In this document: piece after piece, positions 6,803 to 13,352 of the stretch
Layout: each line of letters opens with the position of its first letter
Position numbering within the stretch: the first letter of the stretch is position 1
From: Granulosicoccus sp964435305
GTDB lineage: Bacteria; Pseudomonadota; Gammaproteobacteria; Granulosicoccales; Granulosicoccaceae
Assembly (NCBI GenBank): GCA_964435305.1
Contig: CAYSZH010000131.1
Coordinates: 1-13,352 of the forward strand
Reading direction: 5' to 3'
Length of the DNA stretch: 13,352 bases
Position numbers and translations under genes: made by a program
The notes under the pieces: model-generated
What the model saw: the letters and a program-made list of their open reading frames with translations, nothing else
The model's database searches: none
Told to the model about the DNA's origin: nothing

Positions 6803-7777
6803 ATGTTCAAGAAAGTTTCTTTACTACTAAGTGGCGCATTATTGTGCCTATCGTTTACAGCCAATGCCGCTGAGAACTGGCGGGCCTGGAACATCCACAA
6901 TGACGGTCACCCCAACACCGCAGCGATGGATAAATTCTCAGAGCTTGTCGACGCAGCCACTGGCGGCGAAGTTAAAGTAGAGGTTTTCCACGGCGGTGTA
7001 CTTGGCTCTCAGCCAGATGCCCTGGAACAGGTACGACTCGGCGCGATCGAAATCGGTAACTTCAACCTCGGTCCTATTGGCCCTATGGTTAAAGAAGCTA
7101 ACCTGGTTTCCTTGCCTTTCATTTTCAAAAGCGTGCCGCACATGTTTCGCGTTCTTGAAGGCGAAGCCGGCCAGACAATCGCGGCGGCAATGGCCGATGC
7201 AGGCGTTCAGCCTCTCGCTTGGGTAGATGCAGGTGCTCGTTCTTTCTATAGCCAGAAGCCAATTAACACACCAGCGGATGTAGAAGGTCTGAAGATTCGA
7301 GTGATGAACAACAATCTTTACACTTCAATGATCTCTGCAATGGGTGGAAACCCTTCTCCAATGGCATTCGCAGAAGTACAGCAAGCACTTAAAACCGGTG
7401 TTGTAGACGGTGCAGAAAATAACTTTCCGTCTTTCAAGAACGTTGGCCACTACGAAGTGACCAGCCACTACTCATTAAGCGAGCATCTGATCATCCCTGA
7501 GTGTATCTGCGTGAACACTAAAAAGTTCGCAGCTCTTTCTTCTGAAATGCAAGCTGCTGTGCGCGGTGCGGCTGAAGAAGCTGCTCTGTTCCAACGTGAA
7601 TTATGGGCTGTTCAGTCTGAACAGGCACGCAAAGATGTTGAAGCGGCTGGCATCAAGGTCAACGAGATTGCCGACAAAGGTCCTTTCCAGGACGCTATGG
7701 TTGCAGTTTATGATGAATACCTGTCTGCCAACCCTGATATGAAGAAACTGGTAGAAATGGCTCAGTCAACTGAGTAA
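6803..7777 (+). CDS. TRAP transporter substrate-binding protein, DctP family
   Basis: A 324-residue periplasmic binding protein of a tripartite ATP-independent periplasmic transporter. A Sec signal peptide (MFKKVSLLLSGALLCLSFTA, cleavage after ANA at about residue 22) is followed by a standard DctP fold. Family marks are SQPDALEQVRLGAIEIG (69-85), GLKIRVM (162-168) whose Arg166 matches the arginine that salt-bridges the substrate carboxylate in this family, and EVQQALKTGVVDGAENN (191-207). Arg146 (DAGARSFYS) is a second likely ligand contact. The GGAGG ribosome binding site at 6794-6798 fixes the start. The carboxylate-binding arginine implies an organic-acid substrate; which one is not visible. 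It is followed by a hairpin and then the membrane subunits. Confidence 0.94.
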   Translation: MFKKVSLLLSGALLCLSFTANAAENWRAWNIHNDGHPNTAAMDKFSELVDAATGGEVKVEVFHGGVLGSQPDALEQVRLGAIEIGNFNLGPIGPMVKEANLVSLPFIFKSVPHMFRVLEGEAGQTIAAAMADAGVQPLAWVDAGARSFYSQKPINTPADVEGLKIRVMNNNLYTSMISAMGGNPSPMAFAEVQQALKTGVVDGAENNFPSFKNVGHYEVTSHYSLSEHLIIPECICVNTKKFAALSSEMQAAVRGAAEEAALFQRELWAVQSEQARKDVEAAGIKVNEIADKGPFQDAMVAVYDEYLSANPDMKKLVEMAQSTE

Positions 7778-7815
7778 AGTTCTAATAGCTGCAAAAGCTA
7801 CTAGATCAAGAGCCA

Positions 7816-7856
7816 AAAGCGCCCGGCTTCCTAATAAGGTTGTCGGGCGTTCTTTT
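7816..7856 (+). terminator. Intercistronic hairpin with U-rich tail between dctP and dctQ
   Basis: CGCCCGGC (7820-7827) pairs with GTCGGGCG (7842-7849), eight pairs with one G-U, and the loop can add a CCT/AGG inner stem. TTCTTTT follows. It lies 38 bases after the dctP stop and 30 bases before dctQ. Such a structure would act as a partial terminator or as a 3' RNA stabiliser, so that the binding protein is made in excess of the membrane components. Confidence 0.7.
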
Positions 7857-7885
7857 CCAATGCCTATCAAAGATAAGATAAAACC

Positions 7886-8416
7886 ATGAGCGACACGACA
7901 CCTGAGCCGTCCACATTTTTACGTGGTATGGACGGGACTTTTAACCTGCTATCGCGAATCTGTCTCATTCTTGCCGGTACAGCGCTTGTCGCAATGACGC
8001 TGATGTTCGCATGGCTGGTATTTGGTCGTTATGTTTTAAACGACACTCCAACTTGGGTTGAACAGGTTTCGCATTTACTTTTAATGGTCATTGCGTTTCT
8101 GGGAGCAGCCGTTGGTGTGCGTCAGGACACACATTTATCGGTTGTTCTTTTTCGAGGCGCAGTGCCGTCATGGGTACGCTCCATCTTTGTATTTATTACT
8201 GACATTCTGATGGCTGCTTTCGGTGGCTTTATGTTTTGGTACGGCCTTGAACTGACACAATTCAAATGGAACACGCTGATCCCGCTGATTCAGGTGTCGG
8301 AAGGTTTTCGTTCGCTGCCATTGACGATTTGTGGCGCCTTGGTTTTTCTGTTTTCCACAGGCCACCTAATCCGTCTGTTACTCGGCCGTGATGATCGCGT
8401 AGACAGCATTGAATAA
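7886..8416 (+). CDS. TRAP transporter small permease subunit, DctQ family
   Basis: A 176-residue integral membrane protein with four predicted helices (about 24-46, 58-80, 96-120, 143-165), the standard DctQ layout. DctQ pairs with DctM in the inner membrane and helps dock the substrate-bound DctP. Family features are FGRYVLNDTPTWVEQ (46-60), placing the acidic residue in the loop before helix two, and FRSLPLTICG (141-150). ATG 7886 follows a purine-rich but weak ribosome binding site. It lies 26 bases upstream of the dctM homologue and after the intercistronic hairpin. Confidence 0.92.
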   Translation: MSDTTPEPSTFLRGMDGTFNLLSRICLILAGTALVAMTLMFAWLVFGRYVLNDTPTWVEQVSHLLLMVIAFLGAAVGVRQDTHLSVVLFRGAVPSWVRSIFVFITDILMAAFGGFMFWYGLELTQFKWNTLIPLIQVSEGFRSLPLTICGALVFLFSTGHLIRLLLGRDDRVDSIE

Positions 8417-8442
8417 GCATAAAAAGTACTTAGAGAATAAAC

Positions 8443-9723
8443 ATGGGACTTCTGCTGCTACTTGGGGTATTTGCTTTTTGCGTCGTCATTGGCTTACCTG
8501 TTGCCTTTGCCTTAGGCATCTCCGCACTTACAGCCTTCTGGTTTGAGGGCTTACCACTCTTAATCGTCTTTCAACGCATCGTCGCTGGAATCAATGTGTA
8601 CTCCTTGATGGCGATCCCGTTCTTTATCTTCGCAGGCGAGCTGATGTTTCATGGCGGCATTGCGATGCGGCTAGTGCGTTTTGCACAAAATGCGGTAGGT
8701 GCTGTGCGCGGCGGTCTTGGCATTGTGAACGTTTTCTCTTCGATGCTATTTGGTGGCATTTCAGGATCAGCTATTGCCGACATCTCGGCCCTGGGATCAA
8801 TCCTTGTTCCCGTGATGAAAGACAAAGGTTACGATGCCGACTACGCGGTTAACGTCACGGTGACTTCATCCATCGCGGGAATAATCATTCCGCCAAGCCA
8901 CAACATGATCATCTTCGCACTCGCAACAGGTGGTGCGGTTTCGATCTCTAAACTGTTTCTCGCAGGAGTGATACCCGGCATACTGATGTGTATGTGTCTG
9001 GCGATCGCAGCGTATGTAATTGCTGTAAAACGCGGTTATCCTTCGGAGAAATTCCCCGGCTGGACTGCTTTGGTTTTAAGTTTTTTCGGCGCTATTCCCG
9101 GGCTTCTGACAGCCGTTATCATCGTCGGAGGTGTTCTCTCGGGCGTTTTTACAGCCACGGAGTCTGGCGCATTCGGAGCACTGTACGCATTCGTGGTAAC
9201 CATCCTGGTTTATCGCAGCATTAGCTGGGAGAATTTTAAAATCGCCGTTGTAGGGGCAGTACGCACCACCTCCATGGTAATGATCTTAATTGCCTGCGCC
9301 GGCGCTTTCGCTTATATGCTGACTTTCTTTCGGGTGCCGAACCTGACAATAGACTTTCTCACAGGTCTTACCGAAAACCCAATTCTTATTCTGTTGATGA
9401 TCAATTGCGTTCTGCTATTACTTGGAATGATCATGGACATGGCGGCTTTAATATTGATTTGTACGCCCATCTTCCTTCCAATTATGAATCAACTGGGTAT
9501 TGATCCCTTGCAGTTTGGCATGATCCTGTTGGTTAATCTGGGGCTTGGTCTTTGTACACCACCGGTTGGTTCTTGTCTGTTTGTCGGTTGCGCCGTTGGT
9601 AAACTGCCAATGGAAAAAGCGGTGCGCACGATTTGGCCATTTTATCTGGCTATCTTTGTGGCCCTGATGCTTATTACCTTTGTCCCGGCGATATCATTAA
9701 CGTTGCCGCGACTGATTAGTTAG
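8443..9723 (+). CDS. TRAP transporter large permease subunit, DctM family
   Basis: A 426-residue polytopic membrane protein of the ion transporter superfamily, the translocating subunit that couples sodium influx to substrate uptake. Length and helix pattern are those of typical DctM. Key motifs are SGSAIADISALGSILVP (107-123), GIIIPPSHNMI (146-156) and the matching repeat-two motif GLGLCTPPVGSCLFVG (367-382). The two hairpin repeats form the ion and substrate sites in this family. It follows the dctQ homologue by 26 bases, and a HbpS-like gene begins 31 bases later, so all are probably in one transcript. Confidence 0.95.
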   Translation: MGLLLLLGVFAFCVVIGLPVAFALGISALTAFWFEGLPLLIVFQRIVAGINVYSLMAIPFFIFAGELMFHGGIAMRLVRFAQNAVGAVRGGLGIVNVFSSMLFGGISGSAIADISALGSILVPVMKDKGYDADYAVNVTVTSSIAGIIIPPSHNMIIFALATGGAVSISKLFLAGVIPGILMCMCLAIAAYVIAVKRGYPSEKFPGWTALVLSFFGAIPGLLTAVIIVGGVLSGVFTATESGAFGALYAFVVTILVYRSISWENFKIAVVGAVRTTSMVMILIACAGAFAYMLTFFRVPNLTIDFLTGLTENPILILLMINCVLLLLGMIMDMAALILICTPIFLPIMNQLGIDPLQFGMILLVNLGLGLCTPPVGSCLFVGCAVGKLPMEKAVRTIWPFYLAIFVALMLITFVPAISLTLPRLIS

Positions 9724-9754
9724 CTAATGTTCAATTGAATTTTTAGAGTACAAC

Positions 9755-10174
9755 ATGCTTACAATCAAACGTCTTGATATAAACGATGCTCGCGTGCTTA
9801 TCGCCGGTGCTAGAGCGAAGGCGGAAGCGATCGGTGTGCCAATGGGCATTGCTGTCACAGATGAAAGCGGCGCTCTTATCGCTTATGAGAAAATGGACGG
9901 TGCCAAGGTCCTTAGTGCTCCATTTGCCATTGACAAAAGCTACACAGCAACACACACACGAAAAGGCACACATGTACTTAACGAGGCGAATCAGCCTGGT
10001 AGCCCGACACATGGGCTCGCATCAGCTTTGGGTGGACGGATGCTGGTACTCTCAGGCGGTCTCCCGATTATGTTAGACGGCGAAGTTGTTGGCGGTATAG
10101 GCGTCAGTTCTGGAAGCCCCACGCAAGATCTTGAAGTGGCGCAGGCCGGTGTCAACGCCTTGCTCAACAGTTAG
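9755..10174 (+). CDS. HbpS/GlcG-like (DUF336) protein
   Basis: A 139-residue single-domain protein of the GlcG/HbpS family (Pfam Haem_degrading, DUF336). The C-terminal half shows the family signature: GGRMLVLSGGLPIMLDGE (93-110) followed by GGIGVSSGSPTQDLEVAQAG (113-132). Members bind haem or corrinoid-like ligands (HbpS, PduO C-terminal domain), but many sit in catabolic operons with unknown roles. There is no signal peptide, so it is probably cytoplasmic, unlike secreted HbpS. It lies between the TRAP genes and the dehydrogenase, consistent with an accessory role in handling the imported compound. Function here is not known. Confidence 0.85.
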   Translation: MLTIKRLDINDARVLIAGARAKAEAIGVPMGIAVTDESGALIAYEKMDGAKVLSAPFAIDKSYTATHTRKGTHVLNEANQPGSPTHGLASALGGRMLVLSGGLPIMLDGEVVGGIGVSSGSPTQDLEVAQAGVNALLNS

Positions 10175-10215
10175 ATTGACTTACAATAATTTTCTCTTAA
10201 AGAGACAGGATAAAT

Positions 10216-11094
10216 ATGACTAAACCAACCATCGGCTTCATCGGTCTGGGTCTTATGGGTAGCAACATGGTTGAATGCCTACAGAAGAATGGCTTCGATC
10301 TAACCATAATGAGCCGAAAAGCCGACGTGCGTGATGCAGCCGTGGCACGTGGTGCAGCTGTGGCTAGCTCGCCAAAGGCACTGGCCGAGGCAAGTGACAT
10401 CGTGATGCTGTGCGTAACAACCTCTGATGTGGTTGAGTCATTAGTCTACGGCGACGACGGTATTCTTGCCGGTATCAAAGAAGGTGCAGTGCTGATCGAT
10501 TACGGCACTTCAATTCCGGGCTCTACCCAAAAGATTGGAGCTGATCTCGCGGCAAAAGGTGCAGGCATGATCGACGCTCCGCTTGGCCGCACACCTGCAC
10601 ATGCAAGCGATGGCTTACTCAACATAATGGCAGCCGGTGACAGGGAAACCTTTAACAAAATAAAACCTGTATTAGATGTTCAGGGCGAAAATGTTTTTTA
10701 CCTTGGCGCACTGGGTGCCGGGCACACCACAAAGCTGATCAATAATTTTATGGGCATGACAACCGCCTGTACAATGAGCCAGGCGTTTGCGGTGGCCGAT
10801 CGTGCCGGCATTGATCGCCAGCAGCTCTTTGACATCATGTCAGCCGGCCCCTCCAACTCACCCTTTATGCAGTTTTGCAAAAACTACGCTGTGGATGGCG
10901 TGAGTGATTTAGGTTTCTCAATAGCCAATGCGAATAAGGACCTAAGTTACTTTGTTAAAATGGTAGAGGACATGGGAACCCGCGCCGCAATTGCGGAAGG
11001 GACTTCAAGCAACCTTCAGGCAGCATTAGATGCTGGCATGGGAGATGCGAATGTGCCTGAGATTTTTGATTATTTTCTAAAGTTGCAAAAGTAA
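10216..11094 (+). CDS. Beta-hydroxyacid dehydrogenase with YihU-like substrate loop
   Basis: A 292-residue NAD(P)-dependent beta-hydroxyacid dehydrogenase (3-hydroxyisobutyrate dehydrogenase superfamily). The Rossmann motif GLGLMG is at residues 10-15, and Lys173 in GAGHTTKLINN is the catalytic lysine, with Asn176/Asn177 and Lys241 (NKDL) also conserved. Ser33-Arg34-Lys35 after the second strand, in place of an acidic residue, suggests NADP(H) preference. The substrate loop reads DAPLGRTPAHASDG (120-133) rather than the usual DAPVSGG. A Gly-Arg-Thr loop is also found in E. coli sulfolactaldehyde reductase YihU, whose arginine contacts the sulfonate. A ribosome binding site (AGAGACAGGA) precedes ATG 10216. 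It is the last gene of the TRAP operon; the substrate is not determined. Confidence 0.92.
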   Translation: MTKPTIGFIGLGLMGSNMVECLQKNGFDLTIMSRKADVRDAAVARGAAVASSPKALAEASDIVMLCVTTSDVVESLVYGDDGILAGIKEGAVLIDYGTSIPGSTQKIGADLAAKGAGMIDAPLGRTPAHASDGLLNIMAAGDRETFNKIKPVLDVQGENVFYLGALGAGHTTKLINNFMGMTTACTMSQAFAVADRAGIDRQQLFDIMSAGPSNSPFMQFCKNYAVDGVSDLGFSIANANKDLSYFVKMVEDMGTRAAIAEGTSSNLQAALDAGMGDANVPEIFDYFLKLQK

Positions 11095-11126
11095 CTTAGC
11101 GGGCAAAGCGAATAATAGGAATTACA

Positions 11127-11155
11127 ACGCATCAATACTAGCGCTATTGATGCGT
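11127..11155. repeat. Perfect 11-base-pair inverted repeat after the TRAP operon
   Basis: ACGCATCAATA and TATTGATGCGT flank a seven-base spacer. It begins 32 bases after the dehydrogenase stop, in the convergent gap before the DUF2235 gene. No T-run follows on either strand, so it is not a classical intrinsic terminator; it may stabilise the operon's 3' end or be a protein site. Confidence 0.6.
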
Positions 11156-11237
11156 CTAACACCAAGCAAAGCTTTCAGGGCTCACTTAAATAGCAAAGGT
11201 AGAAAAAGAGATACTCGAACAAGTATTTGGTTTATAC

Positions 11238-11263
11238 AAAAACCCATCTTCCCTATAAGGAAG
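11238..11263 (-). terminator. Weak possible terminator of the DUF2235 gene
   Basis: On the minus strand, about 25 bases beyond the DUF2235 stop, CTTCC and GGAAG form a short stem, with five thymines six bases further on. The stem is short and the spacing poor, so termination would be inefficient. Confidence 0.3.
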
Positions 11264-11288
11264 CGGAATCGCCCTTCAGTTTTATTAA

Positions 11289-12443
11289 TCAAAAGTCATC
11301 CGGAAGATTGTTCGGTTTGTACTTCTCATCATCATTCATGCGTTGCCTTACAGATTCATGAAAATCCTGCCCTTCCGGGATAAAGCGCGGCTCCTTGCAA
11401 GGAAAGTAGAAACCCAAGAAAGTCTTCCGGTCTGGCCATCGCAACCATTTTTTCCGTTTCGGTAGATACTCTAATATTTTCCATTCCCACGTCATCGAAT
11501 CATGTATTTTTCCAAGGTGATCTGCTTCGACGTATTCCCGTGAAGAATTCTCTCGCTCTTTTCCCTTAACCAGGCGTTCGTACATAGCCTGATCAATAAT
11601 TAAACCAGCGTGTTCCGCTTCCGTTACCATCCAATCTAGTGGGAATTTCGAAATTGCCGAATCTTTCTCTTCATAGCCCCCTCCTACATCTGAATGAACA
11701 CCAGGAAACCATAGCTGCTTTAAATCCTGTTTCGGTATCTCTTTACCCTCTGTGTCAATGAAAGGGTTCGGTCTGAATTCTTGATCAGGCTCCCATTGAT
11801 GTAATCGGAACATCCTCCGTTTTTCATCGACAGCAGAGGCAAGCCTAATGGTCTTGATAGCAGGGTTACACCTTGTATGAGGTAAATCTTGTAAGGAGAA
11901 TAAGATATACATATCGCGTCTGGGAGTGATGATCGAGCTGACGGTGTCCCACAGACCCATAAAATGAATGTCAATAAGAGATGCATTCGCAACACGCGAA
12001 AAACGCCAGGCCGCTTTATCGTCATCCTGAAACGGCACCGATCGATACGCTTTCAAAGCATACTGACACAGATTAAGCTGCTCTGGCTTTAGCAAACCAA
12101 TTTGATAAATAAACCCTGCTAGTGCTGATACCGTGTAAGCGCCTCGGCTGAAACCAAAGAGAAATATCTTGTCCCCTTTCTCGTAGTTGTTCACAAGAAA
12201 TCGATAAGCATCAAGAATATTTTCATCAAGCCCGCGCCCGGTAGCAAGGCCAAAAACGCGCTTTGCACCAAGTAGATACTTTGACCAAGGATTACTCTCC
12301 CCTAAGGTGCCGATACCTGGATCGTAATATCGCACCTGTTCTTCACTATCATTCAGGAGCCTATACGTCTTTAACACATTGGATAAATTGGTTGTGACTT
12401 CATTACCCGTTCCGTCACAGCAGATGACAATATTTTTTCCCAT
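11289..12443 (-). CDS. DUF2235 alpha/beta hydrolase (Tle1-like phospholipase fold)
   Basis: A 384-residue protein of the DUF2235 family, now described as the catalytic domain of Tle1-type phospholipases. It starts with the family signature KNIVICCDGTGNE (residues 3-15). The nucleophile is Ser99 in GFSRGAYT, the acid is probably Asp166 (MGLWDTVSS) and the base His250 (GVHSDVGGGY). There is no signal peptide, membrane segment, PAAR or MIX domain. Some homologues are type VI secretion effectors that hydrolyse membrane phospholipids; others are free-standing and uncharacterised. No vgrG, hcp, adaptor or immunity gene is visible here, so an effector role is not supported. ATG 12443 has only weak AAGG elements upstream. 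The next gene upstream on the same strand is a broken hydrolase. Confidence 0.88.
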   Translation of the reverse strand: MGKNIVICCDGTGNEVTTNLSNVLKTYRLLNDSEEQVRYYDPGIGTLGESNPWSKYLLGAKRVFGLATGRGLDENILDAYRFLVNNYEKGDKIFLFGFSRGAYTVSALAGFIYQIGLLKPEQLNLCQYALKAYRSVPFQDDDKAAWRFSRVANASLIDIHFMGLWDTVSSIITPRRDMYILFSLQDLPHTRCNPAIKTIRLASAVDEKRRMFRLHQWEPDQEFRPNPFIDTEGKEIPKQDLKQLWFPGVHSDVGGGYEEKDSAISKFPLDWMVTEAEHAGLIIDQAMYERLVKGKERENSSREYVEADHLGKIHDSMTWEWKILEYLPKRKKWLRWPDRKTFLGFYFPCKEPRFIPEGQDFHESVRQRMNDDEKYKPNNLPDDF

Positions 12444-12455
12444 CGCCTTGAGCCT

Positions 12456-12879
12456 TTAAATAAATTCAGCTAACACTTTGGAGAATTCAGGTGTACGGAG
12501 GTACCCATATAATTTATGAAAAATATCAACTCCACTCCAGCGCTTTCTCCGCAGCGCGATTGATATCGAAAGTACTCTTTAACCAATCGAACAGTTTGCC
12601 TCCTGCATCTTCCACATGACGAACTAAATCATCTACCCTGCTGTCATTGTAGGATCGAATAGCAACAGGCTCGGCCGGTCGGTAGATATCAGCATCGGTT
12701 TTTGGCTCAGGATAGTTCAACTTTGCCCAATACACACCTTCGAACTCAAATGATTTATCAGCAACACCTTGATTCTTTAGAAGCCCTTCCTGAATAGCTT
12801 TCACCCATCCGTCGTCATATAAAATATCCGCGGGTGGTTTATTACTTAATCCGTGCACTCCGATTACGATTTTCGACAT
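12456..12879 (-). pseudogene. Truncated, apparently frameshifted alpha/beta-hydrolase-like gene
   Basis: ATG 12879 with a strong GGAGGGAG ribosome binding site opens a 117-codon frame to TGA at 12526. The start MSKIVIGVHGLSNKPP and the YWAKLNYPEP segment (residues 50-59) resemble the N-terminal part of a family of roughly 300-residue alpha/beta hydrolases. The expected GxSxG nucleophile and catalytic histidine are missing. In the +1 frame the sequence continues as protein-like GVDIFHKLYGYLRTPEFSKV and further to TAA at 12456, just before the DUF2235 start. This points to a frameshift near 12530-12540 plus loss of the C-terminal half. The 117-residue form may still be expressed; family assignment is from memory of similar sequences. 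Confidence 0.5.
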
Positions 12880-12898
12880 TCGGTTCTCCCTCCGTTCA

Positions 12899-13045
12899 TC
12901 AACCTGAATAAATTACTGCGCGTACTAGGACCGTGACCAAGATAAGTCCGGGGATTGTCAGCAACGTTAGTCCTGAAAGCAGACGCTCGTTAGTTTGAAA
13001 TGTAATTCCGCTGTCGACCCTTTGCGGAAGTTCAATTTGTTGCTC
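12899..13045 (-). CDS. Startless 48-codon membrane-segment ORF after the HIT gene
   Basis: Immediately after the HIT gene, in its +1 frame, an open frame of 48 codons ends at TGA 12899. It encodes a hydrophilic stretch (EQQIELPQRVDSGITFQTNE) followed by a membrane helix (LLSGLTLLTIPGLILVTVLV) and a short basic tail. No ATG, GTG or early TTG start is present; only ATT or CTG would serve. It could be a C-terminal extension of the HIT protein reached by frameshift, a small protein with a rare start, or a gene relic. It lies directly upstream of the truncated hydrolase gene. Confidence 0.35.
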   Translation of the reverse strand, partial: EQQIELPQRVDSGITFQTNERLLSGLTLLTIPGLILVTVLVRAVIYSG

Positions 13046-13352
13046 AGACTACCTTGCCAAGCGCAACTTTTAAACTCTCGGTAACACCGGCCAAAGTGTC
13101 AAACTCTACCTTTCTCGCGCTCCCTTCAGCATATCTTAGTGAAGTGATATCTGAATTCTCGAACAACGGAAGTACGTGAGCGTGTACATGCGCAATATCC
13201 CCTCCGGTAAACAAGAAACCAGCTCGTTCTACAGGGTAAATCGTCTTTTGAGCTTTCGCTATTCTTTGTCCCAAATCAATAATCTTGTGGCTTATTGTCG
13301 GTGGTAAATCGTCAAAGTAATCGAAGTGTTTTTTGGTGACTATTTGCGTATG
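13044..13352 (-). CDS. HIT-family protein (partial at 5' end)
   Basis: A histidine-triad nucleotide hydrolase/transferase, cut by the right window edge. The frame is open from 13352, so the N-terminus is missing. The visible 102 residues include TKKHFDYFDDLPP, matching the KKH...LP segment of the family, and the active-site triad HVHAHVLP near the middle, in which the central histidine is the nucleophile. HIT proteins cleave nucleotide phosphoramidates or dinucleoside polyphosphates in the cytoplasm; the exact substrate cannot be set. The stop TGA at 13044 is followed by a membrane-coding frame in the +1 phase (GTC TGA G), so a longer fused product is conceivable. Confidence 0.85.
   Translation of the reverse strand, partial: HTQIVTKKHFDYFDDLPPTISHKIIDLGQRIAKAQKTIYPVERAGFLFTGGDIAHVHAHVLPLFENSDITSLRYAEGSARKVEFDTLAGVTESLKVALGKVV

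Noticed and set aside
9743..10012. 89-codon minus-strand frame opposite the HbpS-like gene
   Set aside because: It is antisense to a clear conserved gene and is cysteine-rich in a way typical of shadow frames.
12526..12545. GGAGT tandem duplication as the cause of the hydrolase frameshift
   Set aside because: Removing one copy leads into a different frame that reads less like protein, so the duplication does not restore the +1 continuation.

Overview
The window looks like chromosomal DNA of a gammaproteobacterium, probably marine. The F1Fo ATP synthase genes atpB and atpI follow the chromosome-partition pair parA-parB on the minus strand, an order typical of the origin-proximal region in Gammaproteobacteria. 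Base composition is near 50% GC by eye. No tRNA, rRNA, CRISPR array, insertion sequence or prophage gene was recognised.

Layout. (1) Positions 1-3503, minus strand: parA, parB, then atpI and atpB (atpB runs off the left edge one or two codons before its expected end). atpI has a good extended -10 promoter of its own. ParB carries an unusually long low-complexity linker. (2) Positions 3504-4157: a gene-poor junction where rsmG (gidB) is commonly found upstream of parA. It holds a 23-codon plus-strand ORF resembling the start of a membrane protein, a 65-codon minus-strand reading frame without a start codon (probably a gene remnant), and a strong terminator. (3) Positions 4158-11094: a catabolic/transport module. 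A Tat-exported metallo-beta-lactamase-fold hydrolase and an AraC-type regulator lie on the minus strand, divergent from a five-gene plus-strand operon: TRAP transporter dctP-dctQ-dctM, a HbpS/GlcG-like (DUF336) protein and a beta-hydroxyacid dehydrogenase. Between dctP and dctQ is a hairpin with a U-rich tail, which could keep the periplasmic binding protein in excess over the membrane subunits. (4) Positions 11289-13352, minus strand: a DUF2235 (Tle1-like) alpha/beta hydrolase, a truncated and apparently frameshifted second alpha/beta-hydrolase gene, a startless single-membrane-segment reading frame abutting a HIT-family gene in the +1 frame, and that HIT gene, which is cut by the right edge.

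How the genes may work together. The TRAP system would import an organic anion, and the dehydrogenase would oxidise or reduce a 3-hydroxy acid derived from it. The periplasmic MBL hydrolase could release or pre-process the substrate under the AraC-type regulator. The dehydrogenase has a Gly-Arg-Thr substrate loop like that of sulfolactaldehyde reductase YihU rather than the common Ser-Gly-Gly loop, so a sulfonate or other doubly charged substrate is a testable idea. No substrate can be assigned from sequence alone.
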